Shown: positions 26,397-35,055 of the stretch, piece after piece
Layout of the letters: each line of letters starts with the position of its first letter
Position numbering within the stretch: the first letter of the stretch is position 1
DNA from: a bacterium
GTDB taxonomy: Bacteria > Pseudomonadota > Alphaproteobacteria > SP197
Direction: 5' to 3'
Assembly: GCA_028821455.1 (NCBI GenBank)
Contig: JAPPGE010000094.1
Coordinates: forward strand, 1-64,000
Length of the DNA stretch: 64,000 nucleotides
The notes under the pieces: generated by a model
Told to the model about the DNA's origin: nothing
The model's input: only the letters and a program-made list of their open reading frames with translations
Databases searched by the model: none
Translations under genes and position numbers: made by a program

Positions 26397-28160
26397 ATGA
26401 CCGAGACCGACTTCAGTGCCCGGGACTGGCAGGCTGTCGCCGAGCGCAGCAGCCGGCTTGTTCAGGAGTTTCTGTCCCACCAGGACCACTCCATGGAGGA
26501 CATGAGGCGCATGAACGAGGTGTTCATGGACGCCTTCACCCGCCTGATGAAGGACCCGGAGAAGCTGGTCGAGGCGCAGGCCGGACTGTGGCGCGACTAC
26601 ATGAACCTGTGGCAGACGACCACCCGGAGAATGATGGGAGAGGACGTCGGGCCGGTCATCGAGCCGGAGGCCGGCGACAAGCGGTTCCGCGATGACCAGT
26701 GGTCCAGCGATGCCGTGTTCGATCACATCAAGCAATCCTACCTGCTGTGCTCCAACTGGCTGCAGTCCCTGATGGGCGCTGTCGACGGGCTCGACTCGCG
26801 GGAAAAACGGAAGCTCGACTTCTACACGCGGCTCTTCATCGATGGCGTGTCACCGACCAACTTCGCCGCGACCAATCCGGAAGTGCTGAGGGCCACGGCC
26901 GACAGCAAGGGCGAAAATCTCGTCAGGGGCCTTGCCAACCTTCTCGAGGATCTCGAGAGGGGCAAGGGTCGCCTCGCCATCCGCACGGTCGACGAGGACG
27001 CCTTCGAGGTGGGCGGCAACATCGCCGTCACACCGGGCAAGGTCGTCTTCCGCAACGATCTCATGGAGCTCATCCAGTACGCGCCGACGACCGAGAAGGT
27101 CCGTCGGCGACCCCTGCTGATCATCCCGCCTTGGATCAACAAGTACTACATCCTGGATCTCAGCCCGCAGAACTCCTTCGTGCGCTGGGTGGTCGACCAG
27201 GGACACACGGTGTTCGTCATCTCCTGGGTCAATCCCGATGCCTCCCTCGCCGACAAGACCTTCGGAGACTACATGATCGAGGGGCCCGTGGCCGCACTCG
27301 ATGCCATCGGCGAAGCCACCGGAGAGGACAGGGTCAACGCCCTGGGATACTGCATCGGCGGCACCCTGCTCGCCTGCACACTGGCTCACCTGGCGGCGAA
27401 GGACGACCGGCGTGTCGCCTCGGCGACCTTCCTGACGACACTGGTCGAATTCGAGGACGTCGGCAACGTCGAGATCTTCATCGACGATGACCAGATCAGC
27501 AGTCTCGAGAGCACCATGAACGAACGCGGCTTTCTCGACGGTTCGGACATGGCGGCGGTGTTCTCCACCCTGCGCGCCAACGATCTCATCTGGTCCTTCG
27601 TCATCAACAACTATCTGCTCGGAAAGGATCCCTTCCCCTTCGACATTCTCTACTGGAACAGCGATTCGACCCGTCTTCCCGCCGCCATGCACAGCTACTA
27701 CCTGCGCCGCATGTATCTCGAGAACCTGCTCGTCCAGCCTGGCGCCCTGGAGCTCGGCGGCACACCGATCGACCTCTCGGCCATCGAGGTGCCGGCCTAT
27801 CTGCTGTCGACGCAGGACGACCACATCGCACCCTGGATGTCGACCTACCGTGCCACCGGCCACTTCAAGGGCAAGACCGTCTTCACGCTGGCGAAGTCCG
27901 GGCATGTCGCAGGCGTCGTCAATCCGCCGGCGAAGAAGAAGTACGGGTACTGGACCAGCCGCACGACACCCTCCGACCCTCAAGCCTGGCTCGACAGCGC
28001 ACAGAACCACGAGGGTTCCTGGTGGCCCCACTGGCAGACATGGCTTGCCAGGAGAGGCGGCAGCATGGTCGAGGCCCGCCAGCCCGGCGCCGGCAAGCTC
28101 CCCGCCCTCGCCGATGCCCCCGGCACCTACGTCAAGGTGGACCTCCGCCACCAGGCCTGA
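26397..28160 (+). CDS. phaC: class I polyhydroxyalkanoate synthase PhaC
   Basis: A 587-residue PHA synthase, which polymerises (R)-3-hydroxyacyl-CoA into storage granules. The lipase-like box GYCIGG contains the catalytic cysteine at residue 319, and the alpha/beta-hydrolase Asp and His are in STQDDHIAPW and AKSGHVAGV. The N-terminal helical domain (about 1-190) and overall length fit class I enzymes. It is transcribed away from the lipoprotein-hom-glpX operon. A MaoC-type (R)-hydratase further along (37909) could supply substrate, but it is not linked in an operon. Confidence 0.96.
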   Translation: MTETDFSARDWQAVAERSSRLVQEFLSHQDHSMEDMRRMNEVFMDAFTRLMKDPEKLVEAQAGLWRDYMNLWQTTTRRMMGEDVGPVIEPEAGDKRFRDDQWSSDAVFDHIKQSYLLCSNWLQSLMGAVDGLDSREKRKLDFYTRLFIDGVSPTNFAATNPEVLRATADSKGENLVRGLANLLEDLERGKGRLAIRTVDEDAFEVGGNIAVTPGKVVFRNDLMELIQYAPTTEKVRRRPLLIIPPWINKYYILDLSPQNSFVRWVVDQGHTVFVISWVNPDASLADKTFGDYMIEGPVAALDAIGEATGEDRVNALGYCIGGTLLACTLAHLAAKDDRRVASATFLTTLVEFEDVGNVEIFIDDDQISSLESTMNERGFLDGSDMAAVFSTLRANDLIWSFVINNYLLGKDPFPFDILYWNSDSTRLPAAMHSYYLRRMYLENLLVQPGALELGGTPIDLSAIEVPAYLLSTQDDHIAPWMSTYRATGHFKGKTVFTLAKSGHVAGVVNPPAKKKYGYWTSRTTPSDPQAWLDSAQNHEGSWWPHWQTWLARRGGSMVEARQPGAGKLPALADAPGTYVKVDLRHQA

Positions 28161-28337
28161 GCTGCTTCCGCCCGGATGACTGGCGGACCCTGTCAGGAAC
28201 CATGAGGCCACGCTCGTCTTGGAGAACCGCTTTCATTCATGCCGAAGATCGCGGCGCAGCTGTACCGTGCCCAAGATACAACCGATTGTATTCAAAAAGA
28301 TATCTTTCCCTACCTGCCGGAAGTGAGAGAGAGTCCC

Positions 28338-29492
28338 ATGCCCAATGCTCCGGTTGACCGTGTTGCAGATCTCCAGCGCCGGATGGCCGACGACGGCATT
28401 GACCTCTTCGTCGTCGCTGACCCCGACTCCGTCTACTACTTTTCCGGATTCTGCGGCTACCTCGGGATGGAGTTCGACCGGGCGACCATGGTCGTCGTGC
28501 CCCGTGCCGGCGATCCCACACTCGTGACCCCGGCGATGGAAGCCGAAATGGCCCGTGCCATGAGCTGGATTGCAGATGTGCGCGAGTGGACGGACGGTGT
28601 TGACGGTGAGTGGACGGGGCACCTCGCGAGCCTGGCGGGCCATCCAGCATGCCGGGCCATCGCAGTTGAAGCCGACAAGACTCATCCGCGCATCGTCGAG
28701 GTCTTGCGGCGCGAGGCGAAGCAGGCGCCGATCAGGGACGGCACTGCAATTCTGGCCGACATGCGCATGATCAAGAGCCCGGACGAGATCGCCGTCATGC
28801 GTCAGGCTGGCGAGGTCGCGGTCGCCATGTGCCAGGCCGGACGGGAGGCGCTCGCCGTGGGCGTGCCGGAGTTCGAAGTGGCGCTCGCCGTGATCGGCGG
28901 GGGGACGCGCAAGGCGGCGGAGTTTCTCGACGGCAGCGGAGCGGACCAATTCATCTCGCCGACGATCCACAACCTGCAGATCATGCAGTCCGGCCGCCAT
29001 ACCTGCATGGTCCATCGCCGGTCGACGGTCAAGAAACTGGAGAAGGGCGATCCCATCTATCTCTGTTTCTGCGGAATCGCCAACTTCAAGCAGTTCAAGC
29101 TCGGTTTCGATCGCGAGTTCTTCCTGGGCTCGGTCACGGACAACCACGCGCGGGTCTACGAGACTGCCGTCAGGGCGCAGCAGGCGGCGCTCTCGATGAT
29201 CCGGCCAGGCGCGATTGCCGACGAAGTCCATGCCGCCGCCGAGGAGGTCTATCGGTCGGCAGGATACAGTCCCGGCTACAGGACCGGGCGGGGCATCGGC
29301 TACTCCTTCCTCGAGCAGCCCCAGCTCAAGAGGGGCGACAGGACCCGCATTCAGGCCGGCATGACCTTCGCGGTGGATGGCGGCATCACGGTGCCGGGCG
29401 ATTTCGGAGGCCGGATCGGCGACTCGATTGTCGTGACCGAGAACGGCTTCGACTACCTGACAGAGTACCCGCGCGAGCTGACCATCGTGTAA
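28338..29492 (+). CDS. M24 (pita-bread fold) protein lacking metal ligands
   Basis: A 384-residue protein with the creatinase-like N-terminal domain and a C-terminal pita-bread fold. The five metal ligands of aminopeptidase P are mostly gone: the DxG Asp region reads LCFCG (242-246), the conserved GHG His is Arg318 (TGRGIG), the first Glu is Asp347 (AVDGG), and the second Glu is Gly361 (RIGDS). Creatinase-type members work without metal, so it may act on a C-N bond in a small amidine or guanidine rather than on peptides. The start at 28338 follows GAGAGAGTCCC; a frame from 28239 is longer but has no better signal. It is a single gene downstream of phaC. Confidence 0.8.
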   Translation: MPNAPVDRVADLQRRMADDGIDLFVVADPDSVYYFSGFCGYLGMEFDRATMVVVPRAGDPTLVTPAMEAEMARAMSWIADVREWTDGVDGEWTGHLASLAGHPACRAIAVEADKTHPRIVEVLRREAKQAPIRDGTAILADMRMIKSPDEIAVMRQAGEVAVAMCQAGREALAVGVPEFEVALAVIGGGTRKAAEFLDGSGADQFISPTIHNLQIMQSGRHTCMVHRRSTVKKLEKGDPIYLCFCGIANFKQFKLGFDREFFLGSVTDNHARVYETAVRAQQAALSMIRPGAIADEVHAAAEEVYRSAGYSPGYRTGRGIGYSFLEQPQLKRGDRTRIQAGMTFAVDGGITVPGDFGGRIGDSIVVTENGFDYLTEYPRELTIV

Positions 29493-29908
29493 GCCATTCG
29501 CGCCGACCCATGCGTTGCCGACAGGAAACCTGACGAACTCCCGCGAGCAAGCCGATGCTGCGCCACGTTGGCGGGACGCATCTCTCCCTTCCATGGACCC
29601 CGACAGGGATCCTGTTGATGCCCGCGAGACGGTTTCAGGACATCGACAAGTCGAGCGGCAACGCCGCTTCGACGGCGAGCATTCACGCGCCCGCAAGCAA
29701 CCCGGCGTCCCCAGACCTGGAGGGCGCTGTCCCTGGTGAAGCGTTGCCGCTCACTTCGGTCACCGTGGTCCTTGCCTGCGTCCAGAGTCGAAATCGGGAC
29801 TATCAGGCACCTTGGCGTCAAGTGCGTGCGCACCAGCGTCATTGCAAGGGCTGCCAATCCCGTCGACATTCGTTCGCCGATGGGAGCGGAATGTGATAGC
29901 TTCGGCGC
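29493..29908 (+). other. 416-base stretch without a supported gene
   Basis: Overlapping open stretches on both strands lack ribosome binding sites and recognisable products. It ends in the promoter region of the Fic module, where I see no boxes worth naming. Confidence 0.4.
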
Positions 29909-30049
29909 ATGATCAGGATACAGCGCAATCCTCCTCAAGCCGCCGCGGACCGATTGTTGGCCGAGGCCGTCCATTTGCAGGCGATCGAGGGCAATCCCCT
30001 CACGGAGGAAGAGATCGCCATGTTCGAGATTTTCGAGCGAGAAAGATAG
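29909..30049 (+). CDS. small antitoxin for a Fic protein, 46 aa
   Basis: A 46-residue protein from ATG 29909 carries the stretch AVHLQAIEGNPLTEEE and then an acidic helix (IAMFEIFERE). This matches the inhibitory-helix region of VbhA-like Fic antitoxins, whose EGN motif blocks ATP binding in the partner. The serine/threonine expected four residues before EGN is a leucine here, so the fit is incomplete. It lies 68 bases upstream of the Fic gene on the same strand. Confidence 0.65.
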   Translation: MIRIQRNPPQAAADRLLAEAVHLQAIEGNPLTEEEIAMFEIFERER

Positions 30050-30117
30050 TCACCCGAACGGCGCCGCGCGCATATCCGCCACCGGGTCAAAGGCCGAGGC
30101 CGCGTTGCCGCGGCAGA

Positions 30118-30684
30118 ATGAGCGACCGCTACGACTGTTATCCTCCGGACTACACCGTACTCCGAATCAAGCTGGACATTCGGGACGGCCCGGCGCCGAA
30201 GGCGGCGGAACGAGAGTTCGTCGCCCAGCGTCTCCTTGAGCCTGTGCCGATGGGCGAGTTCGACCTCGCCCACCTGAAGGCGATTCACCACCACCTGTTC
30301 CAGGAGGTCTATATCTGGGCTGGCGAGGTCCGCGCGGTGGAGATCGCAAAGGGCGAAAGCAGATTCCAGCCACCGCGTTTCATTGAAACCGGCATGGCGG
30401 ACATTCATCGCCGCATCGTGGCTGCGGGGTGTTTCCGGGGTTCAGGGGCGGATGGCTTCGCAGCGGGCGCGGGGCCGGTGATGGGAGACGTCAACCATGT
30501 GCATCCGTTCCGCGAGGGTAACGGGCGCACGCAACTCCAGTATCTGAAGCAGCTTGCAGCGCGCGCCGGACACACCATTGACCTCACGCGGATCGACCGC
30601 TCCGCCTGGCTGGACGCCTCGTGGCGATCCAACGCGGGGGACCACGCAGCGATCACACGCTGCATCCGCCGTGCGCTCATCTAG
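30118..30684 (+). CDS. fic: Fic-domain AMPylase-type toxin
   Basis: A 188-residue Fic protein. The catalytic loop HPFREGNGRTQ (about 125-135) is complete apart from the last arginine, which is glutamine in this protein. The flap segment (GEVRAVEIAKGESRFQPP) that positions the target is also present. Fic toxins AMPylate or otherwise modify proteins such as DNA gyrase and topoisomerase IV. The upstream 46-residue protein is the presumed inhibitor. The start at 30118 has no strong Shine-Dalgarno site, but it gives the normal family length. Confidence 0.85.
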   Translation: MSDRYDCYPPDYTVLRIKLDIRDGPAPKAAEREFVAQRLLEPVPMGEFDLAHLKAIHHHLFQEVYIWAGEVRAVEIAKGESRFQPPRFIETGMADIHRRIVAAGCFRGSGADGFAAGAGPVMGDVNHVHPFREGNGRTQLQYLKQLAARAGHTIDLTRIDRSAWLDASWRSNAGDHAAITRCIRRALI

Positions 30685-30750
30685 GCATCAAGGCTTGGCC
30701 TGTCCTCCTCGATACGGCTTTTGATGCGATCGTGTCGACAGGTCTGATGA

Positions 30751-31911
30751 CTACCGGATCCAGCGAGCAAGCGCGGCTTCGTCGATCTCGACGCCAAGAC
30801 CGGGCGCGTCCGACGGCATGGAGAATCCCTGGTCGATGGTGATCGCCGGGTGCGTGACGATCTCGTCGCGCCATGGAAGCGGGTCAATCTCGCGTTCGAA
30901 CCAGCGCCCGTTCGGTACAGCGTAGAGCAGCGACAGTGCCGCAGCCTGGCTGATGACGGTCGAATAGTTCTTCGAGGTGAAGGGGAGATGGCACATCTGC
31001 GCGTAGGCCGCAATCTTGCGGGCCTCCGTCAGTCCCCCGACCTGCACGACATCGGGCTGAACGATCTGCATCGCGCCGGCGTCGATCAGGTGCTTGAAGG
31101 TGAACTTGTTGGTCTCGGTCTCGAAGCCTGCGATCGGAATTCGCGTCCGCTCAGCGACCTGCACCGCCCCGGCGATGTTCTCGGGCTCGACCGGCTCCTC
31201 GAACCAGCCGACGTCCAGGGCTTCCAGACGGTCGGCATAGCGCATCGCCTGTGCGGCGTCGAGCGAGGTGTTGGCATCGACGAACAGTCGTCCTTCGCCC
31301 GTGGCGGCACGCGCGGTGGCAATCCGCGCGATGTCATCCTCGAAGCTCCGGCGCAACGGTATCTCGCCGGTCACCCCGGCATGGATCACCTCGGAGGTGT
31401 TGCCGATCTTCATCTTGTAGCCCTTGAAACCCCGCGCGATCCAGCCGGAGATTTCGTTCGCGAAATCGTCCATCGTCCGGTCGGCGCGGTAGTAGCCGCT
31501 GCTTGCGTAGCTTTCGACCGGTCGGCCAAAACCGCCGAATATCTGCCAGAGAGGCTTGCCCGCAGCTTTGCCGAGTATGTCCCAGATGGCGATATCCACT
31601 CCGGAAAGACAAGCCAGAAGAATGCCCTTGCGACCGTGGTAGTAGGTCTCCTGGTAGACTTTTTCCCAAAGATATTCCGGACGCAGCGGACTTTCGCCTT
31701 CGATCAGCGGAAAGATCTCCTTTTCGATGACGACCTGCGACACCGAAGGAGGACCGCCCCACAGTGCCGATTCCCCCCAGCCGACAATTCCGTCGTCGGT
31801 GGTGATCTTGACCAGCAACGCCTCGCGCTCCGAATAGCTTCCGCGCGCAAATGCCAGCGTGTAGGGCATCGTGTGGTGGAGCGCGAATGTCTCAATGGCA
31901 GCGATCTTCAT
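30751..31911 (-). CDS. enolase-superfamily enzyme (mandelate racemase/muconate lactonising type)
   Basis: A 386-residue member of the MR/MLE group, which abstracts the alpha proton of carboxylate substrates. Visible active-site parts are the KxK base (GYKMKIG, about 167-173), metal ligands Asp in FVDANTS, Glu in FEEPVEPEN and Glu in AGFETETNKF, and the next strand QPDVVQVGG. The usual His-Asp dyad position reads FTSKNYS, so the second acid/base is not the mandelate-racemase histidine. The start is at 31911 (MKIAAIETF). It is convergent with the Fic gene. The exact substrate cannot be told. Confidence 0.9.
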   Translation of the reverse strand: MKIAAIETFALHHTMPYTLAFARGSYSEREALLVKITTDDGIVGWGESALWGGPPSVSQVVIEKEIFPLIEGESPLRPEYLWEKVYQETYYHGRKGILLACLSGVDIAIWDILGKAAGKPLWQIFGGFGRPVESYASSGYYRADRTMDDFANEISGWIARGFKGYKMKIGNTSEVIHAGVTGEIPLRRSFEDDIARIATARAATGEGRLFVDANTSLDAAQAMRYADRLEALDVGWFEEPVEPENIAGAVQVAERTRIPIAGFETETNKFTFKHLIDAGAMQIVQPDVVQVGGLTEARKIAAYAQMCHLPFTSKNYSTVISQAAALSLLYAVPNGRWFEREIDPLPWRDEIVTHPAITIDQGFSMPSDAPGLGVEIDEAALARWIR

Positions 31912-32036
31912 GGCGTCCTGTTCCTGTTCATCCGCGCCGCTGGTAGTCCCATGGCAACAGGCCAAGGTCCTCGCGAAGCGTGCTCGTTGGCGCTCGTTTC
32001 ACAGGCTACGGCGATGATTGTCGGGCTGACCAAGGC

Positions 32037-32249
32037 CTATGCCCAATCGATTCCGGCCTTGCGGACAGCCCCTGCGACGTGAACGCCGATGGTGGCGACT
32101 GCCTCGGTAACGCGGTTGCCGCCGGCAAGCAAGAGGCCAACGAGGCCGATGCTGATCCCGTCAGCGTTCACTTCTGGAGCGGTGCTCCTGATCACAATGA
32201 AGCCAGGCCAAGGAGTGTGAAGGCGTCGGCCTGAGCAGTGTGGAAGCAC
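32037..32249 (-). pseudogene. C-terminal fragment of an unrecognised gene upstream of the enolase
   Basis: A 70-codon minus-strand frame gives protein-like sequence (DGISIGLVGLLLAGGNRVTE) and a natural-looking end (RKAGIDWA, then stop), but its 5' part is unclear and a neighbouring frame (32161-32490) also has coding character, suggesting a frameshift. It lies 125 bases upstream of the enolase-superfamily gene in the same direction. It may be a decayed first gene of that operon. No family is named with confidence. Confidence 0.35.
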
Positions 32250-32453
32250 AAACCTTGCCGGATGCCTGCAGCCCCGTCACTGCATAGACATCGAGGTCAC
32301 TCTGCGGATGGATCACATCGAGTCCGTCGAGCGTCGCATCGATCGACGCGGCGCTCCATCTTGGTCCACGGATTGACATTTTTCCCGCAAGCCACTGAAG
32401 TGGTTTCAATTGGCTACGCAACGGAGAGCCTGACAATCTGGGAGGATGAATCA

Positions 32454-33542
32454 ATGAGAAGCAGTCGTGTTTCGGTCGATCGCCGAACAACTATGGGATT
32501 CGCTGCTGCCGGTGTAGTCCCCTTCGTCCTGGGAACGCGTCCGGCAGGCGCCGCCCCCGGACTCCTGGTGTTCGACTGGACGGGCTACGAAATCCCCGAG
32601 CTTCACCAGGAGTACATCGACGCACACGGCAGCTCACCCGATGTCGCTGTCTATGCGGACGTGCACGAAGCGTTCAACAAGATTCAGGCGGGTTTTCGCT
32701 GTGACACGGTTCATCCCAACATCTGGGACGTCAGGCGCTTCTACGATGCAGGTCTCCTGCAGCCCTGGGACACCTCGCGCCTTGATCACTGGCCCGATGT
32801 TTTTGCGGAATTCCCGACCATGGCGGGTGCGCAATACGACGGCCAGCAGTATCTCGTGCCCACGGACTGGGGCATCAACGCCCTGATCGTCCGATCGGAC
32901 ATGGTCGATGTCGACGCCATCGAGCCAAGCTGGTCGCTGCTCTGGGACGAGCAGTACGAAGGCCGCCTCTCCATGAACGCCGAAATGGAGTCGGCAGTGA
33001 AGACCGCCGCACTCGTCCTCGGCATTGACGATCCCTACAATGCGACCGAGGCAGAGTTTGAGGCGATCCGGGAGAGCCTCACCGAGCAACGTCGGCTCAT
33101 CCGGTATTACTGGTCAGATCCGACCCAGCTCGGTCAGTCAATTGCCGCCGGTGAGGTTGTGGCGGCGTGGGCCTGGCCCCAGGTGTACGGCGATCTCCTC
33201 AAGGAAGGCGTCTCGGTGGCCTATCTCACGCCGAGGGAGGGCGTGAACAGCTGGGTCACGGGATTTGTGCGGCTGGCCGAAGCGCCGGGAGACGAACAGC
33301 TTGCCTATGACTATGTCGATGCCTGGCTCGCGCCCGGTACCGGCAAGTGGCTGATCGAGAACTATGGCTATGGGCACACCAACCGGAAGTCGTTCGACCT
33401 GGTAGCGGCCGACGTTCTCGATGAGAAGGGGCTTGCTGATCCCGCCGCCATGATTGCGGGAGCACGTGCTTCGAAGGAGTTCGAAACAACCCTGCGCGAC
33501 CGCCTCGTCAACATGTACGAGGAAGTCAAGGCGGGGTACTGA
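32454..33542 (+). CDS. PotD-like extracellular binding protein 1
   Basis: A 362-residue periplasmic binding protein of the spermidine/putrescine-binding type. A twin-arginine-like leader (VDRRTTMGFAAAGVV) precedes the mature fold, in which VFDWTGYEIPELHQEYI and the later GYGHTNRKSF parallel the two other PotD-like proteins in this window (51620-53929). The start has GGGAGG eight bases upstream. No ABC permease or ATPase gene lies beside it. It may serve a transporter encoded elsewhere or act as a sensor component. Confidence 0.85.
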   Translation: MRSSRVSVDRRTTMGFAAAGVVPFVLGTRPAGAAPGLLVFDWTGYEIPELHQEYIDAHGSSPDVAVYADVHEAFNKIQAGFRCDTVHPNIWDVRRFYDAGLLQPWDTSRLDHWPDVFAEFPTMAGAQYDGQQYLVPTDWGINALIVRSDMVDVDAIEPSWSLLWDEQYEGRLSMNAEMESAVKTAALVLGIDDPYNATEAEFEAIRESLTEQRRLIRYYWSDPTQLGQSIAAGEVVAAWAWPQVYGDLLKEGVSVAYLTPREGVNSWVTGFVRLAEAPGDEQLAYDYVDAWLAPGTGKWLIENYGYGHTNRKSFDLVAADVLDEKGLADPAAMIAGARASKEFETTLRDRLVNMYEEVKAGY

Positions 33543-33729
33543 CCGGACGTCCGGCGAGGCACATGGGTATCGCGAACTCGTCGCGCACAGGCCAGGCACC
33601 GGAACCCGGCACGGCCGCTCAGCCGTAGTTCGGCCTTCCCTGGAGCCACGACGGATTGACGCCTGGTCGGGGCGTCTTCAACCTCCTTGTCGTCGCATGA
33701 CATGGGCGCCCGGCTCCACGCCCCGGGAA

Positions 33730-34779
33730 TCAGGGGAAGACGGCGATTTGCGGAAGGCCCCGGGTCTCGTCCTGGCCGGTCATGACGTTCATGTTCTGGA
33801 GCGCCTGCCCCGATGCGCCCTTGACCAGGTTGTCGAGGGCCGAGACGAGGATGGCCCGTCCGGGAACGCGGTCCGCGAAGACCCCGATAAGGCACAGGTT
33901 CGAACCCCTCACGTCCTGTGTCGACGGAGCCTTTCCCTCCCGGGTCAGGCGAACGAAGGGTTCGTCCCGGTAGCGCCGGGCGAGGGCGGCTCGCAGGTCT
34001 TCAGGTGCCGCGCCGGATTTGAGCGACACGTAGATCGTCGCCAGGATGCCCCGGTTCATGGGCACGAGGTGCGGCGTGAAGGTGCAGGTCACCGTCTCGC
34101 CGGCGGCCCGTGACAACTCCTGGTCGATCTCGGGGGCATGCCGGTGGCGGGCAATCCCGTAGGCCCGGAAACCTTCCGATACCTCGGTATGAAGACTGGA
34201 TTCCCGGGCTTCCCTGCCGGCGCCGCTGACGCCGGACTTGGCGTCGATCACGATTCCAGAGGTCTTGATCAGTCCTTCTTCAAGGCAGGGAACGAGCGCC
34301 AGTTCCGAGGTCGTGGTGTAGCAGCCGGGGTTGGCGACAAGCCGCGCCGCGGCAACCTCGTCGCGCCTGATCTCGGTCAGGCCGTAGACGGCATCTTGCT
34401 GCAGGTCGGGAGCGACGTGCTCCTTGCCGTACCATGCGGCATAGACACCTGGATCGCTGAGCCGGTAATCGGCGGACAGATCCACCACCTTCAGGTGACC
34501 GGGAAGGCTGGCGATGGTGGCCTGCGCCGTGCCATGGGGAAGACAGCTGAAGACGGCATCGACCGCCGAGAAGTCAACGTCATCGACCGCCACGAGGTCC
34601 GGCAGCATGAGGCCGTCTAGGTGGGGGTGGACGTCGCCCAGCGGTGAACCGGCGCGCCTCGCTGCGGTCAGGGCCACCACCTCGATGCCACCGTGAGCCG
34701 CCACGAGACGCAGGAGTTCCGCACCCGTGTAGCCGCTGGCGCCAAGCACCACGACCCTGAGCCTGTCGTTCGTCTTCAT
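33730..34779 (-). CDS. argC: N-acetyl-gamma-glutamyl-phosphate reductase
   Basis: A 349-residue ArgC, the third enzyme of arginine synthesis. The Rossmann motif GASGYTGAELLRL is at about 13-25 and the catalytic cysteine is Cys153 in NPGCYTTTSEL. The C-terminal GPNLCLIG-type region reads GSNLCLIGVF. Length and start agree with the type 1 family. It is a stand-alone gene followed by non-coding sequence; the 45 bases upstream separate it from the small membrane protein. Confidence 0.96.
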   Translation of the reverse strand: MKTNDRLRVVVLGASGYTGAELLRLVAAHGGIEVVALTAARRAGSPLGDVHPHLDGLMLPDLVAVDDVDFSAVDAVFSCLPHGTAQATIASLPGHLKVVDLSADYRLSDPGVYAAWYGKEHVAPDLQQDAVYGLTEIRRDEVAAARLVANPGCYTTTSELALVPCLEEGLIKTSGIVIDAKSGVSGAGREARESSLHTEVSEGFRAYGIARHRHAPEIDQELSRAAGETVTCTFTPHLVPMNRGILATIYVSLKSGAAPEDLRAALARRYRDEPFVRLTREGKAPSTQDVRGSNLCLIGVFADRVPGRAILVSALDNLVKGASGQALQNMNVMTGQDETRGLPQIAVFP

Positions 34780-34823
34780 CGCTGGTTTCCTCCCGGGAGA
34801 CCTCCGCCCGCCGGGACGGACCC

Positions 34824-34988
34824 CTATTCTTCGGGGACGGGAGGCTCGATGCCGAACCAGCCGGCAATGTCGACGCCAAGCAGCAGCAGGACGATGAGCA
34901 GCCCCATGACGAATGTTCCCGCCAGGAGGGCGCGTTCGGTTCTGACGAGGCCGTCTTCTTCGCGAACCAGATCAACCAGCATACGCAT
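34824..34988 (-). CDS. small membrane protein, possibly Flp-pilin-like
   Basis: A 54-residue protein. After a charged N-terminus (LVREEDGLVRTER) it has one hydrophobic segment (about residues 23-42) and a short acidic tail. The layout charged stretch, Glu, then hydrophobic helix recalls Flp/type IVb pilins, but there is no clear prepilin cleavage glycine and no pilus gene nearby. The start at 34988 is chosen because GGGGAG lies five to ten bases before it; further upstream ATGs overlap that site. It may be transcribed with argC, which starts 45 bases downstream. Confidence 0.5.
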   Translation of the reverse strand: MRMLVDLVREEDGLVRTERALLAGTFVMGLLIVLLLLGVDIAGWFGIEPPVPEE

Positions 34989-35055
34989 GATACGGCTCCC
35001 CATCACCGACCGAAGTCCTCACGAAACGCGCCCATGATACTCGCGCCCGCACCGA

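Noticed and set aside
26850-28211. A 453-codon frame on the minus strand opposite phaC
   Set aside because: It has the amino acid make-up expected of an antisense frame, and the plus strand carries the PhaC catalytic box.
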